Below the pieces are notes generated by a model, which worked only from the letters and a program-made list of their open reading frames with translations, was not told where the DNA came from and ran no database searches. Source: Streptomyces uncialis (GTDB lineage: Bacteria > Actinomycetota > Actinomycetes > Streptomycetales > Streptomycetaceae). Taken from it: 64,000 nucleotides of DNA. A program made the position numbers and the translations under genes. The stretch spans positions 1,054,001 through 1,118,000 of the forward strand of contig NZ_CP109583.1 of NCBI RefSeq assembly GCF_036250755.1, read 5' to 3'. Positions 26,267 to 34,314 of the stretch are shown here, one piece after another; within the stretch, counting starts at the first letter, position 1; each line of letters starts with the position of its first letter.

Positions 26267-26638
26267 TCAGGGACAGTTGGGGATTCCGGGGGTCAGCTTT
26301 TCGAGCTTGTAGTCGACGATCCATCTGTTCGGCTGACCCGCGAGCTGGTACCAAGTGGTTCCAGCGCCGACGCCCTTGCACGCCAGGCGGACCGTCTCCG
26401 TGTTGTAGACCAGGCCCCAGAGCTGGTTGTTCTGGCTCTCGTCCTTCACCTTGCGGACATTCGCGTTGTTCGGGCCCTTGATGACGCCGGTGTAATCCAC
26501 CCGGGGCTCGGCTTCCTGCTGTGTACCGGTACCGCTGACCTGGCTCTCCGGCTGGATGGCCACGGCGACTCCCGTACCGCCGACCACGATCACCGCGAGG
26601 ACCGCGAACCCGCCTGCCCTGCTACGAATTCCACGCAT
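26267..26638 (-). CDS. Secreted or membrane-anchored SH3-like protein
   Basis: A 123-residue protein with an N-terminal signal or anchor helix (about 12-35, GGFAVLAVIVVGGTGVAVAI) and a C-terminal domain with the pattern of a bacterial SH3 fold (VIKGPNNANVRKVKD, then LWGLVYNTETVRLACKG, two Cys and several aromatic residues). Such domains often bind cell-wall peptides. Two Cys (about positions 90 and 122) could pair outside the cell. ATG 26638 has GGGAGC upstream. No functional neighbour is evident. Confidence 0.75.
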   Translation of the reverse strand: MRGIRSRAGGFAVLAVIVVGGTGVAVAIQPESQVSGTGTQQEAEPRVDYTGVIKGPNNANVRKVKDESQNNQLWGLVYNTETVRLACKGVGAGTTWYQLAGQPNRWIVDYKLEKLTPGIPNCP

Positions 26639-26903
26639 GATTCCACCGCTCCCTGTTGTGGGGGATTTCCGCTGGCTCTCCATGACACCGGGATGGACAT
26701 CCGCCCGACAGAGGGGAACGGCTCCTTTCATTCGTACGGGTCCGTGACAGCGGTGAAAGGGAAGTCCGCTCGGTGGGAAAGCTCCGGCGCACGCCGGGAA
26801 TCAATAGGAAATTCGGTGAGGGCCGACCGGTCGTGCGTCCGTACGGTGCCCGCGAGGGGCAGGCGGCCCGAACGTCTTCCTCGTGACCACCGGGTGCTCC
26901 CGG

Positions 26904-28067
26904 CTACGTCGGCAGGTCCCTCAACAGCCTTCGGTAGACGCGCGCGTAGGCGGTCAACCGGGTCAGGGACAGTTCATCGCGACGCGGGTCGTCGGCGGCC
27001 GGTTGCGCCCGCGGGCCGAGGCGCACGGTCTCGACGCCGAGGGCGCGCAGTACCACTCCGTCGGTCGATCCGGTCCAGCCGGTGACCGGTGGCGGCTGCG
27101 CGCCGAACTCGTCGTGCCAGGCCGCGCGGGCGGCCGTCACCACCGGGGCGTCGACCGGTGTGGCCGCGGCCGTCGCCAGCGGCTCGGCCTCGACGTCGAC
27201 CGCGCAGTTGCGCAGCGCCGACCTCGCGCAGCGCGCCCGCAACCGGTCGGCCAGTTCGGCCGCCAGCGCCTTCGACTCCACCGGATCACCGGCGACGACG
27301 TACAGGTCGACGCGGAGTTGCGCAGGCAGCAGGTCCGGCTTGTCCGGCCAGCCGCCGCTGATCGCGCCGACGCCGCAGGCCCGACCGGTCTGTCCGGCCC
27401 GCGGGTCGGCGGCCAGGTACGCCGTGCGCCAGCGGGACAGCTCGTCCAGTACGACGCCGGCGGAGGCGACCACTCCGCCGGGCGGCGCGGCCGACTCCGC
27501 CGCCATCGCCGCCCCGGAGCGGCCGGTCACCCGGACGGTCAGGTAGAACGCGCCCGGCTCGTGCCACAGCAGCGTGGGCGGGCCGCACTTGGCCACGATC
27601 GCGGAGCGCGGCAGCGGGTAGGTTCCGGCGTAGGACTCCAGGCCGGTGATCCCGCCGGCGCGGCGGTGTGTCCCGGAGCCGGCGAGCAGCAGCCGCCCGG
27701 CACCCGCCTCGGCGAAGGCGACCAGCGCGGCGGCGGCCGGTGCCCGGGCGACCCCGAGACCGAAGCCGGTGAGCAGGTCGCCGGTGACACGGAGCGGGCC
27801 GACCGGCGCGGTGTCGCCGGTGACGAGCCGGATGCCCGCGCCGTCCTCGTCCAGCGAGGTGTCGAGGTGGGAGTAGAGCAGGGGCCCGGCCCCGTGAGTG
27901 GCGGCCAGGCTGCCGCCCGCGGGGCCGTGCTCCAGTACCCGCCATTCGATGTGCGGCCACCGGTCCGCGCACCAGCCGCGCAACCGGTGGGCGGCCGTCC
28001 GCTCCTCGCCCCGGGGGGCGGGGGTCGTGTCGAGCAGCCGCAGGACGTCGAGCAGCGGTTGTCTCAA
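26904..28067 (-). CDS. M20-like metallohydrolase, divergent
   Basis: A 387-residue protein similar to M20 amidohydrolases/peptidases. Visible: SHLDTSLDED, which fits the first metal site (H-x-D), a lid-domain-like segment (WHEPGAFYLTVRVTGRSGAA), and the C-terminal signature TGWTGSTDGVVLRALGV with RLGP. The usual catalytic Glu-Glu pair is not obvious; the expected place reads LLLAGSGTHRRAGG, so activity or mechanism may differ. No ATG or GTG precedes the conserved region; TTG 28067 overlaps the dioxygenase stop by 4 bases. Last gene of the Rieske alpha-beta-extradiol operon, so it may hydrolyse a C-N or ring-cleavage product. Confidence 0.8.
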   Translation of the reverse strand: MRQPLLDVLRLLDTTPAPRGEERTAAHRLRGWCADRWPHIEWRVLEHGPAGGSLAATHGAGPLLYSHLDTSLDEDGAGIRLVTGDTAPVGPLRVTGDLLTGFGLGVARAPAAAALVAFAEAGAGRLLLAGSGTHRRAGGITGLESYAGTYPLPRSAIVAKCGPPTLLWHEPGAFYLTVRVTGRSGAAMAAESAAPPGGVVASAGVVLDELSRWRTAYLAADPRAGQTGRACGVGAISGGWPDKPDLLPAQLRVDLYVVAGDPVESKALAAELADRLRARCARSALRNCAVDVEAEPLATAAATPVDAPVVTAARAAWHDEFGAQPPPVTGWTGSTDGVVLRALGVETVRLGPRAQPAADDPRRDELSLTRLTAYARVYRRLLRDLPT

Positions 28068-29275
28068 AAGCGTCCCCAGTCGTCGGAGGCCGGACGCCAT
28101 ACGTCGATGTTGCGCGGGTCGGCCGGCATCCTGCGGGGGCGGTGCGTCTCGTGCTCCTCGGGGGTGAACACGCGGTGGTCGTCGCAGAGTTCGTAGCGGG
28201 GGCCGAAGCGCGTGTCGTGCATGTAGAACGCGATCGACGTCGACGCCGAGTGGTTGACGATGTCGGAGGCGATCGGTGCGCCCTTGTACAGTGCGCGGGC
28301 GCGCATCCGCATGACGTGGTCGAGGCTCTTCATCGCGAAGCACAGGTGCGCGACGTAGTGCTCCGTGTTCTTCTGCACGGCGAGGCTGTGGTGGTAGCGG
28401 TCCTCGCAGCGCAGGAACGTGGTCGAGCCGACGACATGGTCCGAGGGCAGGAACCTCAGGACGTGCTGGTAGAAGTCCAGGGTCTCCTCGAACTTCGCGG
28501 TGGCGATGAAGGGGTGCACCAGGTCGAGCGGCCGTATCTCGATGTGCGGGGGCTCGGCGTACTCCTGGAACTCGGTGAAGAGCTCGACGACGAGGCCGTT
28601 GGGGTCCTTCACCGCGAAGCCGTTGTCGCAGAGCGCCCGCTGCCGTTCCTGGAGTTCGAGGACTTCGAGGCCGGCGTCGAGGACGTTCTTGTGCAGCTGC
28701 CCAAGGATCTCCTCGCTCGCCACGCTGTAGCCGACGGCGGTCGTCCATCCGTCGGTGCGGGCGGGCGCGTGGATCAGCTCGATCGCGTGGTGCTCGATGT
28801 CGGCGCGCAGATAGGCGTACTCGTCGGTGCGCTGCTCCAGTTGGAGTCCGACGTGGTACTGGAGGAAGTCGATGGTCTCCTGCATGTCCGGGACCTCGAT
28901 CCGGGCGTACTCCATGCCGTACGGGCCGTGCGGGCGGGTGCTCACCGGCGGGTTCCTTCCTTCCAGGAGCGGCGCACGCTCGGTGAACTCGAACGAGGTG
29001 ATGGCCTGCTGGGCGATGACCGGGCGCCAGCGTGTCCGCACGAAGTGCTCATGGGACTCGCTGCCGAGATAGGCGAGCAGGTCGTCCTGGCCGTCGAAGT
29101 CGACGGCCATCGTGTGGGTGAAGGTCCGGTCGCGGGTGCTGATGTTCTCGCCGAGGACGAAGCCGCGCATGGCCGGGTAGCGGTCCGGGAAGGTGCGCAG
29201 TTCGTCCAGTACGGACTCGCGGGCCGCCCGGTCGGCGTCGTCGGCGAAGCGGAAGGACAGGGTGTGCCTGATCAT
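28064..29275 (-). CDS. Extradiol ring-cleavage dioxygenase fused to an N-terminal Dabb domain
   Basis: A 403-residue fusion. Residues 1-98 form a stress-responsive alpha/beta barrel (Dabb) domain (begins MIRHTLSFRF; TFTHTMAVDFDGQDDLLAYL). Residues 118-375 are two glyoxalase-fold (VOC) modules as in type I extradiol dioxygenases. The second module offers the Fe(II) triad: His in DLVHPFIATAK, His in HYVAHLCFA and Glu in GPRYELCDD. Type I extradiol enzymes open catechol-like rings next to the diol. The Dabb fusion is unusual. It follows the Rieske beta subunit by 21 bases, so it probably cleaves the dihydroxylated product of that dioxygenase. Confidence 0.88.
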   Translation of the reverse strand: MIRHTLSFRFADDADRAARESVLDELRTFPDRYPAMRGFVLGENISTRDRTFTHTMAVDFDGQDDLLAYLGSESHEHFVRTRWRPVIAQQAITSFEFTERAPLLEGRNPPVSTRPHGPYGMEYARIEVPDMQETIDFLQYHVGLQLEQRTDEYAYLRADIEHHAIELIHAPARTDGWTTAVGYSVASEEILGQLHKNVLDAGLEVLELQERQRALCDNGFAVKDPNGLVVELFTEFQEYAEPPHIEIRPLDLVHPFIATAKFEETLDFYQHVLRFLPSDHVVGSTTFLRCEDRYHHSLAVQKNTEHYVAHLCFAMKSLDHVMRMRARALYKGAPIASDIVNHSASTSIAFYMHDTRFGPRYELCDDHRVFTPEEHETHRPRRMPADPRNIDVWRPASDDWGRF

Positions 29276-29296
29276 CGGGTCACCATCCGTCGTCGG

Positions 29297-29821
29297 CTAG
29301 AGGATGAAGCTGAGCCGGGCGCCCGCCGCCAGCGACTCATGGCCGAGGACGGAGCGGCGCAGACGGAACCGGAGTCCGTCGTCGGTCGGCATCAGCAGAT
29401 GGTCGTACCACCCGACGTAGGCGTCGAAGTGCCCGTCGCGGGCGCGGTGCACCACGAAGGCGGCCGCCACCCGGAAGGAGTCCGCCGTGTCCTCGGACAG
29501 CCGCACGTTGGACACCAGCCGGTGGGTGCGTGAGTGCGGGTTCTCGGCGTGCGCCTTGCGGGACTTGAGTCGCTTGACCCGGGCGCGGAGCAGGTCCCAG
29601 TCGTCGTCGACGAACGATCCGGTCTCGTGCGGCGACCAGCCGGGCCGGTGGTCGGTGGTCGGGATCTCGTAGCGGGCGCCGGGCTCGAAGAGCGTCAGCC
29701 AGCCGTCGTAGTCCCAGTGGTCGAGGATGTCGGCCTCGGCGTAGAGGAAGTCCTCCACCTCGGGCCGGGTGATGGTGCGGCCCGCGCACCGCACCGTGCC
29801 GCTGTTGCTGATCGCGGTCAT
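29297..29821 (-). CDS. Ring-hydroxylating dioxygenase beta subunit
   Basis: A 174-residue SnoaL-fold small subunit of a Rieske non-haem iron oxygenase. Typical features: EDFLYAEADILDHWDYDGWLTLFEPGARYEIP near the N-terminus and a central HRLVSNVRL segment. It has a structural role in the alpha3-beta3 hexamer. Its ATG overlaps the alpha subunit stop by 4 bases, so alpha and beta are co-translated. Confidence 0.93.
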   Translation of the reverse strand: MTAISNSGTVRCAGRTITRPEVEDFLYAEADILDHWDYDGWLTLFEPGARYEIPTTDHRPGWSPHETGSFVDDDWDLLRARVKRLKSRKAHAENPHSRTHRLVSNVRLSEDTADSFRVAAAFVVHRARDGHFDAYVGWYDHLLMPTDDGLRFRLRRSVLGHESLAAGARLSFIL

Positions 29822-31170
29822 CGCAGATCCCTCCCCACCAGGAAGGACGCGGGACGTTCGCCGTTGATCTCGGCGCCGCCGTCGAGCCCCACGGCTTCCA
29901 CCCAGTGGCGCCAGAAGCCCCGCATCGCGCCTTCGTCGATCGACCGGCCCTGGACGCCCTTGACCTCGTCGGCCATACCGCGCGACATATCGCTGAAGTC
30001 CAGTTCGGGTCTGCCGTTGCCCGCGGTGGCCTGGATGCCGCGCTGGACCGCTTCGTATGCCTCGATGTCGTCCGGGGTGGCGAGTCCGCCCGGGCCGACG
30101 AAGCTGACGACCGTCTTCATCCGCAGGGCGCGGGTCTCCGGGTCCTCGGTGCGCGGGACCAGCTGCCAGGCGCGTACATCGGTCTGGTCGGCCGCCACCG
30201 GTTCCAGTTGCCGGATGGACAGGCCCTCTATGTCGAACAGCAGCAGGTTCGGGAAGACGAACAGGATGTGGCTCTCGTCGGCCACATGGTGTGCGCGTTC
30301 TTCCCCCAGCCTCTGTGTCATCTCGGCCCGGTGGGCGTCGGTGCGGACGCGTTCGTCCTCGCCGAAGCGCGGTTCCCAGATCATGCTGATCCGTCCGCCG
30401 TGCCCGGTCAGGACCAGCAGGCCGTGGCCGTTGCCGAGGTTGTAGGCGTACTGGTCGTCGTCGGTGACGGCGTAGCCGCTCTCCCGCAGATAGCCGACGA
30501 ACGTGTTGTGCGTGGGTGCGAAGTGGTAGCCGTCCATCGCGTTCTCGACGGCGAGTTTCCAGTTGCCGCGCACGCTGTAGAGCTGGGTTCCGGGCAGTGT
30601 GGTCATGCCGCCGGTGTGCTGCTGCTCGATCATCGTCATGTAGTCGGCGGCGTCGCCGAGGTGGTCGAGGAGCGGTGGGACGTCGGGGTCGAAGGAGACG
30701 AAGACGAAGCCCTCGTGGATCTCCAGCCGGGCCACACCGCGCAGCCCCATCGAGGCCCGGAACTCGTCGCTCGACTCGTAGGCGCCCGCGTCGGGGATCG
30801 CGGCGACCTCACCGTTGTTGCGGAAGGTCCAGGCGTGGTAGAAGCACTGGAAGAGCCGGGTGGAGCCCTCGGTCTCGCGGCACAGCACGGTGCCCCGGTG
30901 CGGACACGAGTTGAGGAACGCGTGCACCTCGCCGGCGCTGTCCCGGCAGAAGATGAGCGGCCGGCCGCCGAGGGTGCGGACCTTGAAGTCGTTGGGGTTG
31001 GGGATCTCGGTCTCGTGCCCGAGATAGAGCCAGGTGTGCATCCACACCCAGCCGCGTTCCCGGGCGAAGACCTCCGCGCTGCGGTAGGCCTCGCGGTTGA
31101 CCCGGAAGGTGAGCTGGTCCCAGTCCTCGACGATCATCGGCGCTGGGGCGGTCCGGGGATTGCTTCCCAT
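29818..31170 (-). CDS. Rieske ring-hydroxylating dioxygenase alpha subunit
   Basis: A 450-residue catalytic subunit that uses O2 and electrons to hydroxylate an aromatic ring. The Rieske [2Fe-2S] site is C-P-H-x17-C-F-Y-H (starting CPHRGTVLC and ending FQCFYHAW). The mononuclear iron site shows ENAMDGYHFAPTHNTF, giving the bridging Asp and two His ligands. Beta subunit, ferredoxin (31481) and reductase (31792) are all adjacent, making a complete three-component system. ATG 31170 has GAGAGG 11 bases upstream. Promoter region contains a GGCGTCTCACGT element about 40 bases upstream, similar to others in the island. Substrate unknown. Confidence 0.95.
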   Translation of the reverse strand: MGSNPRTAPAPMIVEDWDQLTFRVNREAYRSAEVFARERGWVWMHTWLYLGHETEIPNPNDFKVRTLGGRPLIFCRDSAGEVHAFLNSCPHRGTVLCRETEGSTRLFQCFYHAWTFRNNGEVAAIPDAGAYESSDEFRASMGLRGVARLEIHEGFVFVSFDPDVPPLLDHLGDAADYMTMIEQQHTGGMTTLPGTQLYSVRGNWKLAVENAMDGYHFAPTHNTFVGYLRESGYAVTDDDQYAYNLGNGHGLLVLTGHGGRISMIWEPRFGEDERVRTDAHRAEMTQRLGEERAHHVADESHILFVFPNLLLFDIEGLSIRQLEPVAADQTDVRAWQLVPRTEDPETRALRMKTVVSFVGPGGLATPDDIEAYEAVQRGIQATAGNGRPELDFSDMSRGMADEVKGVQGRSIDEGAMRGFWRHWVEAVGLDGGAEINGERPASFLVGRDLR

Positions 31171-31269
31171 GGCGAGTTTGCCTCTCACAAGTCCCGACCC
31201 GAGTGACGCTACGTGAGACGCCATCTCGTATGTCGAATCAGCGTCTCCCAGCCGATCGGCGGTGTCAAG

Positions 31270-31406
31270 CATCCGTCCCGAGCGGTTGGCGTCAGCCGTC
31301 GGACATCCGCCCCGACCGGCCGGCGCCAGGCGTCGGGCATCCGCCCCCGACCGGCATCCGTCAGGTGTCGGACATCCGTCCCGACCCGTTGACATCAGGG
31401 GTGGGC
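31270..31406. repeat. Four tandem 34-35 bp repeats in the dioxygenase/ferredoxin divergent region
   Basis: Units start at 31270, 31304, 31338 and 31373, each beginning CATCCGYCCCGASC and followed by a GGYGYCAGSYGTCGG-like half. They lie between the two divergent promoters, outside any gene. They are contiguous, without spacers. Confidence 0.85.
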
Positions 31407-31420
31407 GGAGCCATCATCCT

Positions 31421-31458
31421 GTATCGCATTGAAATACACCGTCTCGCATTCTGTGCGA
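31421..31458 (+). promoter_or_regulatory. Candidate operator/promoter of the ferredoxin-reductase operon
   Basis: GTATCGCATT (31421-31430) and GTCTCGCATT (31441-31450) are direct repeats exactly 20 bp apart; TTGAAA at 31429-31434 could be a -35 box. TCGCA-N5-TGCGA at 31444-31458 is a perfect inverted repeat. The same 30-bp layout occurs, inverted, upstream of the fumarylacetoacetase-family gene. Confidence 0.6.
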
Positions 31459-31480
31459 CCGTGTGAAGGGCAACAAACTC

Positions 31481-31795
31481 GTGCCGTATGTCATCACTCA
31501 GGCCTGCGTTGACGTCATGGACAAGTCGTGCATGGAGGAGTGCCCGGTCGACTGCATCTACGAGGGCGACCGGATGCTCTACATCCAGCCGGACGAATGC
31601 GTCGAATGCGGACGCTGCGAACCCGTCTGCCCGCAGATATCGATCTTCCATCACGAGGACCTGCCGGAGGGGAGCCAAGGGGCCGAGCGCGTGAACGCGG
31701 AGTTCTTCGCCCTCGGGACCCCGCCGCTCGGATCGCCCGGCGGGGCCCGCAAGGTCGGCCGGGTCGGCCATGACCACCCCGAGGTGGGGACGTGA
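31481..31795 (+). CDS. Seven-iron-type ferredoxin
   Basis: A 104-residue ferredoxin carrying two clusters: ligands in [17 protein letters not shown] and in [12 protein letters not shown], the pattern of actinobacterial 3Fe-4S/4Fe-4S ferredoxins. The start is GTG 31481, nine bases after GAAGGG and followed by the usual [13 protein letters not shown] 31463 is an in-frame but less likely start. It overlaps the reductase gene by 4 bases and probably carries electrons from that reductase to the Rieske dioxygenase encoded divergently. A 30-residue C-terminal tail after the clusters is longer than in typical FdxA. Confidence 0.92.
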   Translation: MPYVITQACVDVMDKSCMEECPVDCIYEGDRMLYIQPDECVECGRCEPVCPQISIFHHEDLPEGSQGAERVNAEFFALGTPPLGSPGGARKVGRVGHDHPEVGT

Positions 31796-32790
31796 CAGGC
31801 CCCGCGACCACGGGCGCCGACGCCGAGGTGTCCGTCGATCTGCTGATCATCGGCGCCGGGCCCACGGGGCTGTACGGCGCGTACTACGCGGGCTTTCGCG
31901 GGATGAGCGTCGCGATCGCCGACGCCCTGCCCGAGGTGGGCGGCCAGATCGCCGCGCTGTACCCCGAGAAGCCGATCTTCGACGTGGCCGGATTCCCCGC
32001 CGTCCGCGGCCAGGAGCTGGTGGACCGGCTCGCCGAGCAGGCGGGCCGGTGGGACCCCGTCCTCCTGCTCGGCCACGGGGTCACGGAGCTCGACGACACC
32101 GGCGGGGGCATCCTCGCCACCACCGACGCCGGTACCCGGATCACCGCGGGCGCGGTGCTCGTCTGCGGCGGGATCGGCAACTTCGTCCCGCGCGAACTCC
32201 CGGTGGGCTCCGAGTATCTGGGCCGGGGGCTGCGGTACTTCGTGCCGCGGCTGGGCGAACTCGCGGGGCAGGACGTCGTGGTGGTCGGCGGCGGGGACTC
32301 GGCGCTGGACTGGGCGCTGTCGCTGGAGCCGATCGCCTCCTCCGTGACCCTGGTGCACCGGCGCACCCGGTTCCGGGCCCATGAACGCACCGTCGAGCAG
32401 GTGCGCGCGTCCTCGGTACGGGTGCTCACGCCCTACGAGGTCCGCAAGGTGTCCGGCGACGGGCCGCTGTCGGAGGTCGTGGTCTCCGGCCCCGACGACG
32501 AGCTGATCACCCTGCCCGCCCAGGCCGTGGTGGCCGCGCTCGGCTTCATCGCCGACCTCGGCCCGGTCGAACGGTGGGGGCTCGATCTGCGCCGCCGCCG
32601 TATCCTCGTCGACCCCACGATGCGCACCAGCCGGGAGCGGGTGTTCGCGGCCGGCGACATCGCCGACTACGACGGCAGGGTCGGCCTCATCTCGATCGGC
32701 TTCGGCGAAGCCGCCCTCGCCGTCAACCACATCGCCAGCATGCTCGACCCGGCACGCTCGATCACCCCGGGACACTCCACCGACGCGTGA
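31792..32790 (+). CDS. Thioredoxin-reductase-like ferredoxin-NADP reductase
   Basis: A 332-residue FAD flavoprotein. FAD motif [23 protein letters not shown] motif [15 protein letters not shown], and C-terminal FAD contact [17 protein letters not shown]. The CxxC redox pair of thioredoxin reductases is absent, which marks the ferredoxin-NAD(P) reductase type. GTG 31792 overlaps the ferredoxin stop by 4 bases. It very likely reduces the neighbouring ferredoxin as the first step of electron supply to the ring-hydroxylating dioxygenase. Confidence 0.92.
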   Translation: MTGPATTGADAEVSVDLLIIGAGPTGLYGAYYAGFRGMSVAIADALPEVGGQIAALYPEKPIFDVAGFPAVRGQELVDRLAEQAGRWDPVLLLGHGVTELDDTGGGILATTDAGTRITAGAVLVCGGIGNFVPRELPVGSEYLGRGLRYFVPRLGELAGQDVVVVGGGDSALDWALSLEPIASSVTLVHRRTRFRAHERTVEQVRASSVRVLTPYEVRKVSGDGPLSEVVVSGPDDELITLPAQAVVAALGFIADLGPVERWGLDLRRRRILVDPTMRTSRERVFAAGDIADYDGRVGLISIGFGEAALAVNHIASMLDPARSITPGHSTDA

Positions 32791-32806
32791 TCCCCGCACC
32801 GGCGAC

Positions 32807-32862
32807 GCGGTGAACGGGGGGGCGCACGATCGACTTCCGGGCGCCCGGCCCCCGTTCACCGC
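32807..32862. terminator. Hairpin after the ferredoxin-reductase operon
   Basis: A perfect 14-bp inverted repeat (32807-32820 with 32849-32862) with a 28-base loop that itself holds a small GC stem; 17 bases beyond the reductase stop codon. Confidence 0.7.
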
Positions 32863-32917
32863 CGTCGTGCGCCGTGGATGAGCCTCCCGACCCTCTCCGC
32901 GCACCCCCTTGCCGTCG

Positions 32918-32934
32918 CGCTATATAAGATAGCG
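32918..32934. promoter_or_regulatory. Palindrome upstream of the IclR gene
   Basis: CGCTAT-ATAAG-ATAGCG, a perfect 6-bp inverted repeat with a 5-base centre in an AT-rich patch, 56 bases upstream of the IclR start. Candidate autoregulatory operator. Confidence 0.6.
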
Positions 32935-32989
32935 TTTCATTTGACGTCCTTACTGATGTGACTGAGCACGGACAGGAGCGTGGATATCC

Positions 32990-33787
32990 ATGGCCACGAA
33001 GGTGCAGCCCGGCACCGGCGAGCAGGACGGTCCCGACAGGACCGCCCCGACCATCCAGACGGTGCAGCGCGCGGCACTGATCCTCGGCTCGTTCACGGTC
33101 GGCAAACCGCATATGAGCCTCAACGAGATCACCGCGCGGCTCGGGGCGAGCAAGGCGACCGCGCACCGCTACACGAAGGCACTGCGGGCGGCGAACCTGC
33201 TGCGTTACGACGAGCGCACCTCGCTGTACTCCCTCGGCCCCCAGGTGCTCACGCTCGCCGCGGCGGCGCGGGCCGGTCTGCCGATCGTCGCCGCCGCCGA
33301 GCCGTACATGGAGGAACTGGTCCGGCGTATCGACGAGACGATCGTGCTGTCGGTCTGGGACGGCGAGTCCGCGACCGTGGTGCGCTCGGTGGACAACACC
33401 GACCACATGGTGCGGATCAGCGTCCGGGTCGGCTCCCGTCTGAACCTCACGTCCTCGGCGCAGGGACGCGTCTTCCTCGCGCTGCTGCCCCCGGAGCAGG
33501 TCCCGTCGCTGCCGCGCGCGGTCCGCAGGTCGGCCGAGCTGACCGAGGAGCTCGACGCCATCCGGGAGCACGGGCTGTCGGTCAACTCCCCCACGGTCAA
33601 CGGGGTCCGCACCATCGCGGCGCCGATCTTCGAGGGCGACGAGATCAGCGGGACGCTCGCGATCGTCGGTACGACGGCGACCGTGCCCGACGACGTCAAG
33701 TCGCCCATGGCGCAAGCCCTGTTGGAGACCGCGCGCGCGTTGTCGCAGCGGCTGGGCAACTCCGACGGCTCACCGGGCGGTCGCTGA
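32990..33787 (+). CDS. IclR family transcriptional regulator
   Basis: A 265-residue regulator. The winged helix-turn-helix covers about 20-80 (MSLNEITARLGASKATAHRYTKAL) and the GAF-like effector domain about 95-260 (includes SAQGRVFLALLP and GVRTIAAPIFEGDEISGTLAI). IclR proteins commonly control aromatic catabolism as activators or repressors that sense a pathway compound. It is the only regulator inside the 26.9-52.9 kb island, so I infer that it controls the surrounding operons and the GTCTCGCATT-type sites. Confidence 0.95.
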   Translation: MATKVQPGTGEQDGPDRTAPTIQTVQRAALILGSFTVGKPHMSLNEITARLGASKATAHRYTKALRAANLLRYDERTSLYSLGPQVLTLAAAARAGLPIVAAAEPYMEELVRRIDETIVLSVWDGESATVVRSVDNTDHMVRISVRVGSRLNLTSSAQGRVFLALLPPEQVPSLPRAVRRSAELTEELDAIREHGLSVNSPTVNGVRTIAAPIFEGDEISGTLAIVGTTATVPDDVKSPMAQALLETARALSQRLGNSDGSPGGR

Positions 33788-33823
33788 CCCGCTCGCGACG
33801 GCAACGGCGGTGGGCCCATCGCG

Positions 33824-33880
33824 GCGGCGGTGGGCCCACCGCCGCGTCCCGGCACCTCGGGGCTGTGCCGGGACGCGGCG
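33824..33880. terminator. Double palindromic terminator between IclR and cupin genes
   Basis: A 22-bp perfect palindrome without loop (33824-33845, centred on GGGCCC) overlaps the left arm of a 16-bp perfect stem (33840-33855 with 33865-33880) that has a 9-base loop. The genes on either side converge, so the structure probably stops transcription from both. Confidence 0.75.
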
Positions 33881-33892
33881 ATATCGCGTGCA

Positions 33893-33942
33893 CTGGTGGG
33901 CCTGGTGGGCCTGGTGGGCCGCCGTGGTGGGCCTGGTGGGCC
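33893..33942. repeat. CTGGTGGGC 9-bp tandem repeats
   Basis: Four to five units of CTGGTGGGC, three in direct succession from 33893, just before the cupin stop codon. Confidence 0.8.
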
Positions 33943-33951
33943 GTTCGTCGG

Positions 33952-34314
33952 TCAGGGAAGCAGGTCGGCGCGCGGCGGGACGAAGAAGTCGATGTTCACA
34001 CAGGGCGCCTCGGTCGGCTCCACGTAGTGCTCGCTGCCGCGCGGTACGAGGAGGAACGATCCCGCGCGCATATCGTGCGCGACACCGTCCACGTAGTAGT
34101 TCGCGCGCCCCTCGGCGATATGGACCAGCTGGTCGAAGTCCTCGTGCCGGTGCGGGTTGAGCGTCATACCGACCTCCAGCTCGTGGTGGCAGATCATCAC
34201 CTCGTCCGTCGTATAGATACGACGGCGGACCCCCGGCCGCACCTGGGTCACCGGCAACTCGTCCCAGTTGACCACGGTGTTGAACGGTGCCGCGCTGTGT
34301 GTGCTCACTGACAT
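33952..34314 (-). CDS. Small cupin protein
   Basis: A 120-residue single cupin with a well-preserved metal site: motif 1 contains NPHRHEDFDQLVHIAEG (two His and a Glu-like position, then His) and motif 2 contains AGSFLLVPRGSEHYV. Such enzymes bind Fe, Mn or Zn and may be dioxygenases, isomerases or decarboxylases. It overlaps the end of the HpaI-type aldolase gene by 10 bases and is the last gene of the FAH-amidohydrolase-aldolase-cupin operon. Reaction unknown. Confidence 0.85.
   Translation of the reverse strand: MSVSTHSAAPFNTVVNWDELPVTQVRPGVRRRIYTTDEVMICHHELEVGMTLNPHRHEDFDQLVHIAEGRANYYVDGVAHDMRAGSFLLVPRGSEHYVEPTEAPCVNIDFFVPPRADLLP

Noticed and set aside
31270..31406. CRISPR array
   Set aside because: Units are contiguous and degenerate with no unique spacers, and no cas genes are present in the window.
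33824..33880. Insertion-sequence end or attachment site
   Set aside because: No transposase or integrase is nearby and the palindromes lie between convergent genes, which fits a terminator.
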